DNA of 64,000 nt from CALRGE01 sp964360635 (GTDB taxonomy: Bacteria > Patescibacteriota > Gracilibacteria > UBA1369 > 2-02-FULL-48-14). The notes under the pieces were generated by a model. That model made no database searches, was not told where the DNA came from, and was given only the letters and a program-made list of their open reading frames with translations. This document shows positions 17,901 to 24,181 of this stretch, in pieces. The stretch is taken from contig CAYHXO010000005.1 of assembly GCA_964360635.1 (NCBI GenBank), forward strand, positions 16,622-80,621, written 5' to 3'. The stretch's first letter is position 1. Each line of letters begins with the position of its first letter. Both the position numbers and the translations under genes were made by a program.

Positions 17901-18294
17901 AAGAAATCATTTGTTGACTCGAAGAGTTGGTAGAATTCTTGATACAGAATCATCTCTTCAGATGTACCTTTCCGATACTCCTGCCGATATTAAACGTGTG
18001 AGAATTCGAACACGAAATGCTGCGGGTGATTACGACTCTACTATGCTTGTTACTGATGATGTTCATCATATGAATAACGGTCTTACATTTGCAAACGGTC
18101 TTTCAGATGGTGCTGCATTTATCAATTCTGCAAGAGGTTTGCATGCTCAGCCTGTTCAAATGGCGTCCGGCGAAGTGGGCTACCGGGTTGCGGTAACTTT
18201 AAATATTCCACAGCAAATTCATTATGCTCAAGGTTCTTATGTGAGCATTGCTGATGCTGTGGCGATGTTGCCGATAGTAGCGCCGACGGTCTAA
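14944..18294 (+). CDS. Very large cytoplasmic protein of unknown family, 1116 residues
   Basis: No signal peptide and no membrane helix. Residues 1-620 are acidic and mostly helical, with many Leu/Phe-rich helices. Residues 623-650 are an Ala/Pro/Gln linker (APVPAQVSQTPAPSPVASVQ). Residues 655-1116 are a mixed alpha/beta region with segments such as GSIGILQGKNIMQFDFRMDE, VVLGGREIPKSQF and IKIYQEEIRTVGKKDLKIYV. I recognise no catalytic motif. It has its own promoter, is divergent from an alternative sigma factor and is followed by an apparent structured RNA gene. Size and isolation suggest a lineage-specific structural or scaffold protein (inference). Confidence 0.8.
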   Translation: MLDNDNDREQSVEIVMLVHETLDLIKSALPHVTVSDPDILAKFIRILENPIEDPNDFRQMLLCASYLAKDFKGHPVVDKLYELINVSLNTFGEEIKSSFLATLASMNFQSEIGLNDPALLEDTSVYMGLSLGFGKDPLDKFPSAKMNFPFKKVHEDWFRNVSHITDNEIHEYAFIRGEIDGNAERFKDWSKDLFLKYTNEFEKYCAMCAVNLAEIATVEKSDAHIDDSFYTLASGVSNLNENLRLLQKYCNLRSNLELFAGITKAPQKGLFDITKFFGKEATFVVSDKLFLYHLYRGLNKIVGHPERNPLNIEDQQATLNLIIDRIKPGQPHDKVLNDFFRWITLTTESLLFDEASDEKTQKEALNFAVESIEAELAKKPQAPYLLDERFKIALESYLNEARSYILDFSTYNSKTAFANNSFLFDYVYKISSKTGRESMNHLESAVEGLFFFAKRADGFASKGAYQFLEEWRLMMEHMARSDMSGFDFMARFLSIFGFFKMSLEGESTLNGIDKTFISHYPVDLKKQDSDDVISKIVGDSNNQFFVNGPLFFHKLLCSIRGMLIQEKMLPEDSKNLDFTVEADRIKVLNTFRAGIPKWINREQLKIFMPFLKEFFLLANLELRDATPKAAPVPAQVSQTPAPSPVASVQQGPNIIAMSAGDFTRLTQFAGVYFSPKTGRLERSYQNQIRTEIEEARTACDNRASTLPEPMSADVNLDAKNYSKAIKLVHIERRAGEAGATLSNLICSGSIGILQGKNIMQFDFRMDEHGELIVVLGGREIPKSQFASAAMKNFYAEMQKMILTGLKDRLVRVSTGNEQIRFAATGTSPCQRGIPVFSPDVEEINPRTMDDMFVVENGNNAPGVPIGPLIPNETPRIAELLAGASQIIPEDMKDIKIYQEEIRTVGKKDLKIYVPVHEDDKASVLEEVRTGVLSSEHIFLMKQKGVVKRHGYQPWIKSKPDPRDAAYEAETLNITQRVGSDAREAALRNHLLTRRVGRILDTESSLQMYLSDTPADIKRVRIRTRNAAGDYDSTMLVTDDVHHMNNGLTFANGLSDGAAFINSARGLHAQPVQMASGEVGYRVAVTLNIPQQIHYAQGSYVSIADAVAMLPIVAPTV

Positions 18295-18312
18295 ATAATG
18301 CAATAAATTAAT

Positions 18313-18341
18313 TTGACATTCTTTGCAAGTTGCTGTATATT
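18313..18341 (+). promoter_or_regulatory. Strong promoter of the RNA gene
   Basis: TTGACA (18313-18318), 17-base spacer, TATATT (18336-18341), close to the sigma-70 consensus. Predicted start 18347-18349. No reading frame of plausible length follows for 350 bases on this strand. Confidence 0.8.
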
Positions 18342-18346
18342 TATAT

Positions 18347-18660
18347 GAAGCGCACATTGAAATAGACGGCGAAACGGGGGAAGAACATGGTTCCAAAGGC
18401 CTAAAAAACCTTTCCAGCCAGCTGCTTCCCAAGTTTCAATAGCAACAATAAGCCTGTTCTCGTATCCTCCCAAAGATACGCGGGCACCTTAAACTCATTT
18501 CGAAGGGGATTTGTCTTCGAGAAAAAGTGAAGGACAGATTGTTTTGAAAGGTGACTTTCAAGGCAAGGCATAATTTCAGTGATGAATTATAATCTACCTT
18601 AAGCTCTCATCTGATGCCGAAACTGCTATTGAACACTTGGGATCTTTTTGTGTCTGCGCC
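18347..18660 (+). ncRNA. Putative structured non-coding RNA, family not recognised
   Basis: The only stretch over 300 bases here without a gene. Paired segments: ATTGAAA (18356-18362) with TTTCAAT (18434-18440) enclosing GGGAAG (18378-18383) with CTTCCC (18425-18430) and AAAGG/CCTTT (18395-18399/18409-18413). Also GCCTG/CGGGC plus CGTATC/GATACG (18452-18485); TTTCGAAG/CTTCGAGA (18498-18522); TTGAAAG/CTTTCAA closed by a GTGA tetraloop (18544-18561); ATAATTT/GAATTAT (18570-18590). The 5' GCGCACA can pair, with a bulge, with TGTGTCTGCGC near the 3' end. I see no tmRNA tag or T-arm and no RNase P core. A TTTTT run at the end may mark termination. Confidence 0.65.
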
Positions 18661-18664
18661 AAGC

Positions 18665-18693
18665 TTGACTAAAATGACAGTTGATGCTTAAAT
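18665..18693 (+). promoter_or_regulatory. Promoter giving a near-leaderless transcript
   Basis: TTGACT (18665-18670), 17-base spacer, TTAAAT (18688-18693). The ATG at 18700 is seven bases beyond the -10 box, so transcription should begin at or next to the start codon. Confidence 0.65.
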
Positions 18694-18699
18694 AGGCAC

Positions 18700-18981
18700 A
18701 TGGAATTTGGAAGAACAAAACTTGGTGAGATAATAGTTCCATCGAATTGGGATACACTTACAATGAATTCTTCAGGTGTGAATTCACTTTACGTTGATGA
18801 TACGGTTGCCAATATTAGAGCTACCGGATTACTTGTTGAGATTTTAGATGATTCTATAAAAGTGACAAAAAATGAGAAGCCTGGAGATAAATTTGAAATT
18901 AGTTTGGGTATGAGGTCATTTGATATTGGGGTGGCGCCGTCTTTGGAATTGGATGGGTTTACTGATATTAGGTTTCGGTAA
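18700..18981 (+). CDS. Small hypothetical protein, 93 residues
   Basis: Sequence MEFGRTKLGEIIVPSNWDTL followed by short alternating strands (LLVEILDDSIKVTKNEKPGD, FEISLGMRSFDIGVAPSLEL). It looks like a small beta-sandwich or barrel, neutral to acidic and soluble. No recognised family. It has its own promoter at the start codon and an intrinsic terminator ten bases after the stop, so it is an independent gene. Confidence 0.65.
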   Translation: MEFGRTKLGEIIVPSNWDTLTMNSSGVNSLYVDDTVANIRATGLLVEILDDSIKVTKNEKPGDKFEISLGMRSFDIGVAPSLELDGFTDIRFR

Positions 18982-18990
18982 TTTAACAGG

Positions 18991-19010
18991 TCTGCGCGTG
19001 CAGATTTTTT
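18991..19010 (+). terminator. Intrinsic terminator
   Basis: TCTGC, loop GCGT, GCAGA followed by six T residues (19005-19010); flanking AGGTC/GACCT adds an outer pairing. Ends the 93-residue gene. Confidence 0.8.
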
Positions 19011-19067
19011 GACCTAGGCTTAAATCTTTTTGTTCGAGATGCTTGTTTTTGTTTGCAGAGTAATATA

Positions 19068-19093
19068 TACTGGTACCAGTAATAGTACCAGTA
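19068..19093 (+). promoter_or_regulatory. Toxin-antitoxin operator
   Basis: A 14-bp perfect palindrome TACTGGTACCAGTA (19068-19081) is followed by a repeated half-site GTACCAGTA (19085-19093) that runs into the antitoxin start codon. A TATATA -10-like box (19064-19069) abuts it. This is the expected layout for autoregulation by an antitoxin or toxin-antitoxin complex. Confidence 0.8.
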
Positions 19094-19326
19094 TGAAACT
19101 ACAAGCAATACAGACGAATTTCCCTTATGCAACTTTTATCCAGCTCAAAATAGTTGCTAAAAAGAAGAAAAAACCTTTGGCGGGATGGATAAGGGAGGTG
19201 ATGTCGAGAGAGTTGGAAAAGGAGAACAAGGGTAAAAAAAGACTTGCTGATTTGCCAACTTATTCATGGGATGTTGACACTATGCTTTCAGAAAAAATTG
19301 ACGAAGTTGTTTATGATAATAATTGA
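19093..19326 (+). CDS. Antitoxin of a VapBC-type module
   Basis: 77 residues from the ATG at 19093, which sits at the edge of the operator. The N-terminus is basic (LKIVAKKKKKPLAGWIREVM), suggesting a ribbon- or helix-type DNA-binding region. The acidic C-terminus (DVDTMLSEKIDEVVYDNN) is the likely toxin-binding tail. It overlaps the PIN toxin start by 14 bases, indicating coupled translation. The exact antitoxin family is not clear to me; assignment rests mainly on position, operator and size. Confidence 0.75.
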   Translation: MKLQAIQTNFPYATFIQLKIVAKKKKKPLAGWIREVMSRELEKENKGKKRLADLPTYSWDVDTMLSEKIDEVVYDNN

Positions 19327-19696
19327 TACATCTTACATAATTGCATTTTTTAGTGAAAAAGACTTTCATCATAAAAAAGCAGTTGAATTTATTTCTCAGC
19401 TTGATGAAGATCTGTTTGCACCAATTGAGGTAATTCAAGAACTCATGACTACCTTGAGTAGAAAAGTTTCTAGTTTATATGCCGTTAAGGTAGCCTCGAG
19501 TATTTTGGAGAATAATTCCATTAATATAATTAATTCTCATGAACTCGTTTTTGATAAAGCATTTGATACTTTTAAAAAATTGAATCCACATAAGTTTTCT
19601 TTTGTTGATTGTGTTTTGATTTCTTTGGCAAAAAACTCAGATGCAACTATTCTGACGTTTGATAAGGATTTACTTAAAGCGGTGAGTCAGCATTAA
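19313..19696 (+). CDS. PIN-domain (VapC-type) ribonuclease toxin
   Basis: 127 residues from the ATG at 19313 (MIIIDTSYIIAFFSEKD). PIN-fold acidic residues are in place: Asp in IIIDTS, Glu in VIQELMT, Asp in SFVDCVLIS and Asp in TFDKDL. PIN toxins cut tRNA or other RNA using a magnesium-dependent site. An upstream in-frame start would translate antitoxin sequence in another frame and is rejected. The 3' end overlaps the convergent amidotransferase gene by 23 bases. Confidence 0.87.
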   Translation: MIIIDTSYIIAFFSEKDFHHKKAVEFISQLDEDLFAPIEVIQELMTTLSRKVSSLYAVKVASSILENNSINIINSHELVFDKAFDTFKKLNPHKFSFVDCVLISLAKNSDATILTFDKDLLKAVSQH

Positions 19697-20246
19697 AAAA
19701 ATTCTCAATAATCTTCAATCCATGTTCTGTTCCAATAGATTCAGGGTGGAATTGTACGCCGAAGACTGGACGAGTTTTGTGCTGGACGGCCATAATTTCT
19801 GAATCGGTAAAGGCGGTGGCTTCGAGTTCATCAGGAAGATTTTCTGCGATTAGTGAATGGTAACGCATTGCCGTAAAAGGCGATGGGATGTTTTTGAAGA
19901 GTCCTTTTTTGTTGTGGGTGATGAGTGATTTACGCCCGTGCATCGGTGCGGTTTTTTTGATTTCCGTGCCAAAATAAGCACAAATTCCTTGATGTCCAAG
20001 GCAAACCCCCAAAATTGGCAAATCGAAGTTTTTCAAAATGGCTGCGCCGATTGCGAAATCCTTTTTTTTGGTTGGGTTGCCAGGGCCGGGAGAGAGAATT
20101 ATGTGTGTCGGTTTCAGCTTCTTGAGCGCGATGAGAGAGGTTTTTTTGTGATTCAAAACGAGCGGGCTGATGCCCGTGACAGTCGCAATGTAATCTGCGA
20201 GGATGTGTGTGAATGAATCGTCGTGGTCAATTAGAATTACTTTCAT
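19674..20246 (-). CDS. Class I glutamine amidotransferase, TrpG/PabA type
   Basis: 190 residues from the ATG at 20246 (MKVILIDHDDSFTHILADYI). An in-frame start at 20324 would lie inside the upstream gene and give a meaningless extension. Motifs: SPGPGNPT, the nucleophile region GVCLGHQGICAYFG (Cys), MRYHSL and the His-Glu pair in VQFHPES. These enzymes release ammonia from glutamine for anthranilate or 4-amino-4-deoxychorismate synthesis. No TrpE/PabB partner is in the window, so its acceptor subunit is unknown. It starts four bases after the stop of the IscA-fusion gene. Confidence 0.85.
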   Translation of the reverse strand: MKVILIDHDDSFTHILADYIATVTGISPLVLNHKKTSLIALKKLKPTHIILSPGPGNPTKKKDFAIGAAILKNFDLPILGVCLGHQGICAYFGTEIKKTAPMHGRKSLITHNKKGLFKNIPSPFTAMRYHSLIAENLPDELEATAFTDSEIMAVQHKTRPVFGVQFHPESIGTEHGLKIIENFFNADSPL

Positions 20247-20250
20247 TTGC

Positions 20251-20829
20251 TTATTTACAGCCGCATTTTCCACTTCCACCGCAACCACAGCCTCCTGAAC
20301 CGCATCCTCCGGATTTGTTTTCATTAGGGTTATCTATCTTAAAACCACTTCCGAATTGAGTTTCTAGAAAATCGATTTCTGCGCCAAGTAGATTTTTTAG
20401 TGATTTTTTATCGAGGAAAATTTCTACGCCGTGGAATTCGAATTTCTTTTCTCCTTTCTCGACTTTTTCTTGAAAGTCCATTGAATAATTTCCAGAGCAG
20501 TCAGCTGTAATTTTTAGTCCGTAGCCGGTTTTGTTTTCGGCTGTAGCAAATTCTTTCACTTTTTTGGCCGCATTTTCGGTCAAATAAATTCCGTCATCAG
20601 GTGCAAGTCTTACCATAGTAGAAGCAATTTTATTAATTTCTGCGAGCATTTCATCAGCGGTTTCTTCACTCATGCCGTGGCCCATGGCACCGTCTTTAAT
20701 TGGTTCGAAGGCGTTCACGCTACAGGAGGTGCAGTGTAAACCGTAATTTGTCATTATTTCTGCTGCAGCAGGAATTTTTTTGATTACATCCGCAATCAAC
20801 ATGTCTGCTGTTATTGTTGTTTTGCTCAT
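20251..20829 (-). CDS. DUF1858 domain fused to an A-type iron-sulfur carrier (IscA/ErpA-like)
   Basis: 192 residues. Residues 1-70 form a DUF1858-like domain (MLIADVIKKIPAAAEIMTNY, GLHCTSCSVN), a helical unit carrying a CxxC pair. Residues 80-170 are the A-type scaffold: LTENAAKKVKEF, GYGLKITADCSGNYSMDFQE, FLDKKSLKNLLGAEIDFLE and GSGFKIDNPNENKSGGCGSG. The cluster ligands are the Cys in ADCSG and the CxC pair near the end. The tail is Gly/Cys-rich (GGCGSGGCGCGG, KCGCK), with more cysteines than normal. It probably stores or delivers Fe-S clusters. Its place in an operon with an amidotransferase and membrane proteins is unusual. Confidence 0.85.
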   Translation of the reverse strand: MSKTTITADMLIADVIKKIPAAAEIMTNYGLHCTSCSVNAFEPIKDGAMGHGMSEETADEMLAEINKIASTMVRLAPDDGIYLTENAAKKVKEFATAENKTGYGLKITADCSGNYSMDFQEKVEKGEKKFEFHGVEIFLDKKSLKNLLGAEIDFLETQFGSGFKIDNPNENKSGGCGSGGCGCGGSGKCGCK

Positions 20830-20832
20830 AGG

Positions 20833-20907
20833 TTAGGCACTATATAGCAATGGTGCGAATATGGAAAGTATCAGACCCAGTATTACTATTATTGCGACAT
20901 ATTTCAT
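20833..20907 (-). CDS. 24-residue membrane peptide
   Basis: MKYVAIIVILGLILSIFAPL then LYSA. It is almost entirely one hydrophobic helix. The ATG overlaps the stop of the upstream membrane-protein gene (ATGA), and its stop lies three bases before the next start, so it fills the operon gap exactly. Conservation in relatives would be needed to prove translation, but the fit is good. It may be a subunit or regulator of the neighbouring membrane protein. Confidence 0.55.
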   Translation of the reverse strand: MKYVAIIVILGLILSIFAPLLYSA

Positions 20908-21272
20908 ATAAGTTTTGTATCAATGTAAATGAGAGCAACGTCAACGAGAATTGAAAAGAAAATTGCACCTTGGAAAGATGTGTTTACGATTTTTTTCATC
21001 ATTGCTTTTACGCAATCAGGACAGAAAAGAAAAAATATTCCTTTGATGAAGCTTAGTAAACCGATAAAACTAAGTGTATTTTCCCATTTAAATTTAAAAT
21101 TCAGTCCTGCAAAACTTAAAATAATAAGTGCAGCTGCAACATGAAAAAATGCAATCTTGAAAAGTTGTTCATCTGTCATCATTGAGTCCCAGAGTTTTTT
21201 TGCTTTTTCCGGAGAAAGCATCATCCAAATTTGAAATGGAAGAATTGTTAGTACCAAGAGTGAAATTGTCAT
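20904..21272 (-). CDS. Membrane protein of unknown function
   Basis: 122 residues with four predicted membrane helices (about 1-18, 38-56, 65-84, 98-118). FFLFCPDCVKAMMKK carries a CxxC-like pair next to the third helix. No known family recognised. It is the first gene of a minus-strand operon with a 24-residue peptide, the DUF1858/IscA fusion and an amidotransferase. A TATAAT box on the minus strand (21299-21294) gives a leader of about 15 bases. Confidence 0.7.
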   Translation of the reverse strand: MTISLLVLTILPFQIWMMLSPEKAKKLWDSMMTDEQLFKIAFFHVAAALIILSFAGLNFKFKWENTLSFIGLLSFIKGIFFLFCPDCVKAMMKKIVNTSFQGAIFFSILVDVALIYIDTKLI

Positions 21273-21302
21273 GGTTGGTGGTTAGGTGGGCCTATTATAC
21301 TA

Positions 21303-21575
21303 TTATTTCTTCGCTTTGAAAGCGCGCATTATTTCATCAATCATTTTCTTGTGCTCTGATTTTTTGTCGGATGCAAACGCGTGCTTTCCACAGGTTTCCA
21401 AATGACTTTCCAGGGTAGATTCGAGGGCTGAATTTAGTAGTCCTTGTGCCGATTTTATTTGTTGAAGAATATCCATGCAGTATTCGCCATCCTCCATCAT
21501 TTTTTGAATTTTTGTGCCGAGGCTGACGGTTTTTTTTACTGCGATCAATGCTTTTTTCTTGTATGGTTCAATCAT
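21303..21575 (-). CDS. csoR: CsoR/RcnR-family metal-sensing repressor
   Basis: 90 residues, all helical. The Cu(I)-sensing set is visible: Cys in GEYCMDILQQ, His in ESHLETC and the following Cys, in the CsoR C-H-C arrangement. LQQIKSAQGLLNSAL is the family's signature helix. CsoR binds a dyad DNA site without Cu(I) and lets go when it binds copper. It is divergent from the copper operon and a dyad (21597-21613) lies between them, so it very probably represses both. Confidence 0.9.
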   Translation of the reverse strand: MIEPYKKKALIAVKKTVSLGTKIQKMMEDGEYCMDILQQIKSAQGLLNSALESTLESHLETCGKHAFASDKKSEHKKMIDEIMRAFKAKK

Positions 21576-21579
21576 TATG

Positions 21580-21613
21580 TTGACTTTAAATTTTAATACC
21601 TATACCCTAGGTA
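21580..21613 (+). promoter_or_regulatory. Copper operon promoter with probable CsoR operator
   Basis: Perfect dyad TACCTA-N5-TAGGTA (21597-21613) lies between csoR and the divergent operon. It overlaps a candidate plus-strand promoter: TTGACT (21580-21585) and TATACC (21601-21606), 15-base spacer. The inner TACCCTAGGTA resembles G/C-centred CsoR sites. Confidence 0.7.
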
Positions 21614-21638
21614 CTGCTACCTTATATCATTGCTCTTT

Positions 21639-22973
21639 ATGACTGACAATGGCAAATCGCAAATATTGAAATTGAAAATCAAGGGAATGCACTGTGCAAG
21701 TTGTGAATTCCTGATCGAAAAAGAATTTAAAAAAATTCAGGGTGTTGAGAAAGTGAAAGTTAGTTATGCAAGTGGCACAGCGAAGCTGTTATGCTCTGAG
21801 ATTCCGGAAATGAGTGAATTTGAAGAGGTGTTGAAGAAGCATAATTATAGTTTGAAGGAAGAAGGCGAAAGCTCGACTTCGTCGAGTATAGAAGATCATG
21901 CTCAAACCCTGACGATTTTTGTGATAATGATTTTAGCGTACATGCTTTTGAAACAGCTTAATTTTTTGCCGACAAATTTTGGAGTGAAAACTGAAATGAG
22001 TTTTGCATTTATTTTTATAATGGGAGTTGTTGCGTCGCTCTCAACTTGTTTGGCTGTAACCGGTGGATTGTTGGTTGCTGTTGCGGCGAAATATGATGAG
22101 CTTCATGAAAATTTGAACGTGTGGCAAAAATTTAAACCGCATATTTATTTTAATTTAGGTAGAATTATCTCTTATACTTTTTTTGGAGCCTTGATTGCAT
22201 ATCTCGGTTCATTTTTGAGTTTTTCTTCGACTGTAACAGGTTGGATTACGATTGTTGTGAGTGTGGTAATGATAATTTTGGGATTCCAGTTGTTGAAGAT
22301 TTTTTCTTGGGTAGGACATTTTATGCCGAAGATGCCGAAGTTTTTGGCGCATAAAATTGATAGTGCAAAGGATTCGGAGCATTGGTCTGCGCCATTTTTT
22401 CTTGGTGCGGCGACTTTCTTTCTTCCCTGCGGATTTACTCAGGCTCTTCAGCTATATGTATTAAGTAAAGGTAGCGTTGAAGTTGGAGCGCTTACGATGC
22501 TTGCATTTTCAGTTGGAACTTTGCCGGTGCTTTTGTCACTTGGAACTGTTTCGAGTTTTATAAAAGGCGAGGGTTTGAAGTATTTTTTGAAAATTGCCGG
22601 AGTTTTGGTGGTTTTACTTGGAGTTTTGAGTGGAGTGGCAGGTTTGAGATTGATGGGAATTGATCTTTCGGCGCGATCTGAAGTTTCTTCTAATGTTGAA
22701 ATTGTTGATGGTAAGCAGATTGTTGAAATGAAAATTATCGGGCTCGAATATTATCCAAAAAATATTACTGTGAAGGCCGGGGTTCCTGTCGTTTGGAAGA
22801 TCGATTCGAGTAAGGCAATAGGTTGTGGAGCTTCACTTAGTGTGCCATCTTTAAATATTTTGGAATTTTTATCAGGCGAAAAAACTATAGAATTTACGCC
22901 TGAAAATGTAGGTACGATTCCATTTACATGTAGTATGGGAATGACTTCCGGCTCCTTTAACGTAACACAATGA
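21639..22973 (+). CDS. HMA / DsbD-like membrane / cupredoxin fusion protein, copy 1
   Basis: 444 residues from the ATG at 21639; a TTG at 21630 is possible. Residues 8-70 are an HMA copper-binding domain with GMHCASC. Six to seven membrane helices follow (about 90-345). They carry STCLAVTGGLL and LPCGFTQAL, the paired intramembrane cysteines typical of DsbD_2/UreH-like (TauE/SafE-type) proteins. The C-terminal 90 residues form a cupredoxin-like domain ending TCSMGMTSGSF, with Cys and Met ligands. The order suggests copper handover across the membrane from a cytoplasmic to an outer domain. It is the first gene behind the CsoR operator and a paralogue of the gene at 24182. Confidence 0.85.
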   Translation: MTDNGKSQILKLKIKGMHCASCEFLIEKEFKKIQGVEKVKVSYASGTAKLLCSEIPEMSEFEEVLKKHNYSLKEEGESSTSSSIEDHAQTLTIFVIMILAYMLLKQLNFLPTNFGVKTEMSFAFIFIMGVVASLSTCLAVTGGLLVAVAAKYDELHENLNVWQKFKPHIYFNLGRIISYTFFGALIAYLGSFLSFSSTVTGWITIVVSVVMIILGFQLLKIFSWVGHFMPKMPKFLAHKIDSAKDSEHWSAPFFLGAATFFLPCGFTQALQLYVLSKGSVEVGALTMLAFSVGTLPVLLSLGTVSSFIKGEGLKYFLKIAGVLVVLLGVLSGVAGLRLMGIDLSARSEVSSNVEIVDGKQIVEMKIIGLEYYPKNITVKAGVPVVWKIDSSKAIGCGASLSVPSLNILEFLSGEKTIEFTPENVGTIPFTCSMGMTSGSFNVTQ

Positions 22974-23269
22974 AAGCGCTTAAATCTAAAATTGCATTAA
23001 TATTTATTGTTGGATTGGCACTGATCCAACTTTCTTTGGTTGTGATGATGCACGAGGAGAGTCAACAGAATTTTTGTAGTTTTAATGAGCAATGTATTTT
23101 TAAATCCGTGGTGAATATCACTGAAGCGGTACCACCTTTGTTGTTAGTGATACTTCCGGTAGTTTTTGTCTTTGCCCTGCGTTTTCAGTTTGATGAAAGG
23201 CAAATCTTTTTTGTACCGGTCAGCTTTCTGCTTCGGCGAACATTAAAGGGTGTTGTACAAAGGGAATAA
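22970..23269 (+). CDS. Small membrane protein in copper operon
   Basis: 99 residues with helices at about 8-27 and 53-72. Between them an outside loop, EESQQNFCSFNEQCIF, carries two cysteines, and MMHEE precedes it. His, Met and Cys in this loop could bind copper (inference). It overlaps the preceding stop (ATGA), so translation is coupled. No family recognised. Confidence 0.7.
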   Translation: MKALKSKIALIFIVGLALIQLSLVVMMHEESQQNFCSFNEQCIFKSVVNITEAVPPLLLVILPVVFVFALRFQFDERQIFFVPVSFLLRRTLKGVVQRE

Positions 23270-23310
23270 TAGGATTCTGAAAAAGAATTTAACCTATAAT
23301 TTTTGAATGT

Positions 23311-24174
23311 ATGAAGAAAATAATTTTACTTACGCTTGTACTTGCGATCTTTTTAAGTGCTTGCCAAACACAAACAACAGTAAAGACTGAAAATGTAGTG
23401 GATTCGATTTCTCATTCACATGGCATTGCCGTGGATTTGAATGATTCCGCTAAACTATATATAGCAACGCATGAAGGTTTGGTTTTTTTGAAGGATTCTA
23501 AACTCATTAAAATCGGAGATAATACAGACGATATGATGGGATTTGTGATTGATAAAAATGATCCATTAACTTTTTACAGTAGCGGGCATTCGTCCACCGG
23601 TGGGAATATCGGTTTCAAAAAAACAATAGACGGTGGTCTGACTTGGGTCAAAATTTCAGACGGAATTGACGGGCCGGTTGATTTCCATAGTATGACCGTG
23701 AGTCCGGTCAGTTCAAAAATTGTTTATGGCTCTTATGGAAAGATACAAAAAAGTACTGACGGTGGTGTGACATGGACAATTTTGGAAAACTCACCGGCAA
23801 AAATTACAAGTCTGTTGGCGGATAGCGTGAATGAATTGACTGTTTATGCAACAACACAAGAAGGAATTTGGATTAGCAAAGACGGTGGAGTTAATTGGGA
23901 ATCTTTATCGAAAGATTTGGCTTCTGGTGCGGTGATAGTTTTAGCTCAAAATCCGGCAAATTCTCAAGATATGTTGAGCGTTTCAAGTATTTTTGGTTTA
24001 GTTCAAAGTAAAGATGGAGGAGCTACTTGGTCAAAAATCGAAACGGCTCCAAATACTATTTTTTACTATCTTGCTTTCTCGCAAAGTGATTCGCAAATTG
24101 TTTACGGTATAGATAAAAATAATGAAATTTATAAAAGTGCGGATGGTGGAATAAATTGGGTAAAAATTTACTAA
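23311..24174 (+). CDS. Lipoprotein with BNR/Ycf48-like beta-propeller repeats
   Basis: 287 residues with a lipobox signal (MKKIILLTLVLAIFLSACQT, Cys18). The body has repeated Asp-box motifs, STDGGVTW, SKDGGVNW, SKDGGATW and SADGGINW, spaced about 40-45 residues apart, as in sialidase/Ycf48-type propellers. SHSHGIAVD and FHSMTVSP add histidines and methionine near the start of blades. The catalytic residues of sialidases are not evident, so a binding or sensor role is more likely. It lies between two copper fusion genes and is plausibly a periplasm-side copper protein. Confidence 0.75.
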   Translation: MKKIILLTLVLAIFLSACQTQTTVKTENVVDSISHSHGIAVDLNDSAKLYIATHEGLVFLKDSKLIKIGDNTDDMMGFVIDKNDPLTFYSSGHSSTGGNIGFKKTIDGGLTWVKISDGIDGPVDFHSMTVSPVSSKIVYGSYGKIQKSTDGGVTWTILENSPAKITSLLADSVNELTVYATTQEGIWISKDGGVNWESLSKDLASGAVIVLAQNPANSQDMLSVSSIFGLVQSKDGGATWSKIETAPNTIFYYLAFSQSDSQIVYGIDKNNEIYKSADGGINWVKIY

Positions 24175-24181
24175 TTAATTA

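Noticed and set aside
18347..18660. tmRNA or RNase P RNA
   Set aside because: No tag reading frame ending in an ALAA-like sequence, no T-arm GGTTCGA motif, and no GAGGAAAGTCC-type core; the RNA is left unassigned.
20247..20324. N-terminal extension of the amidotransferase
   Set aside because: It would be encoded inside the 3' end of the IscA-fusion gene in another frame and adds nothing found in the family.
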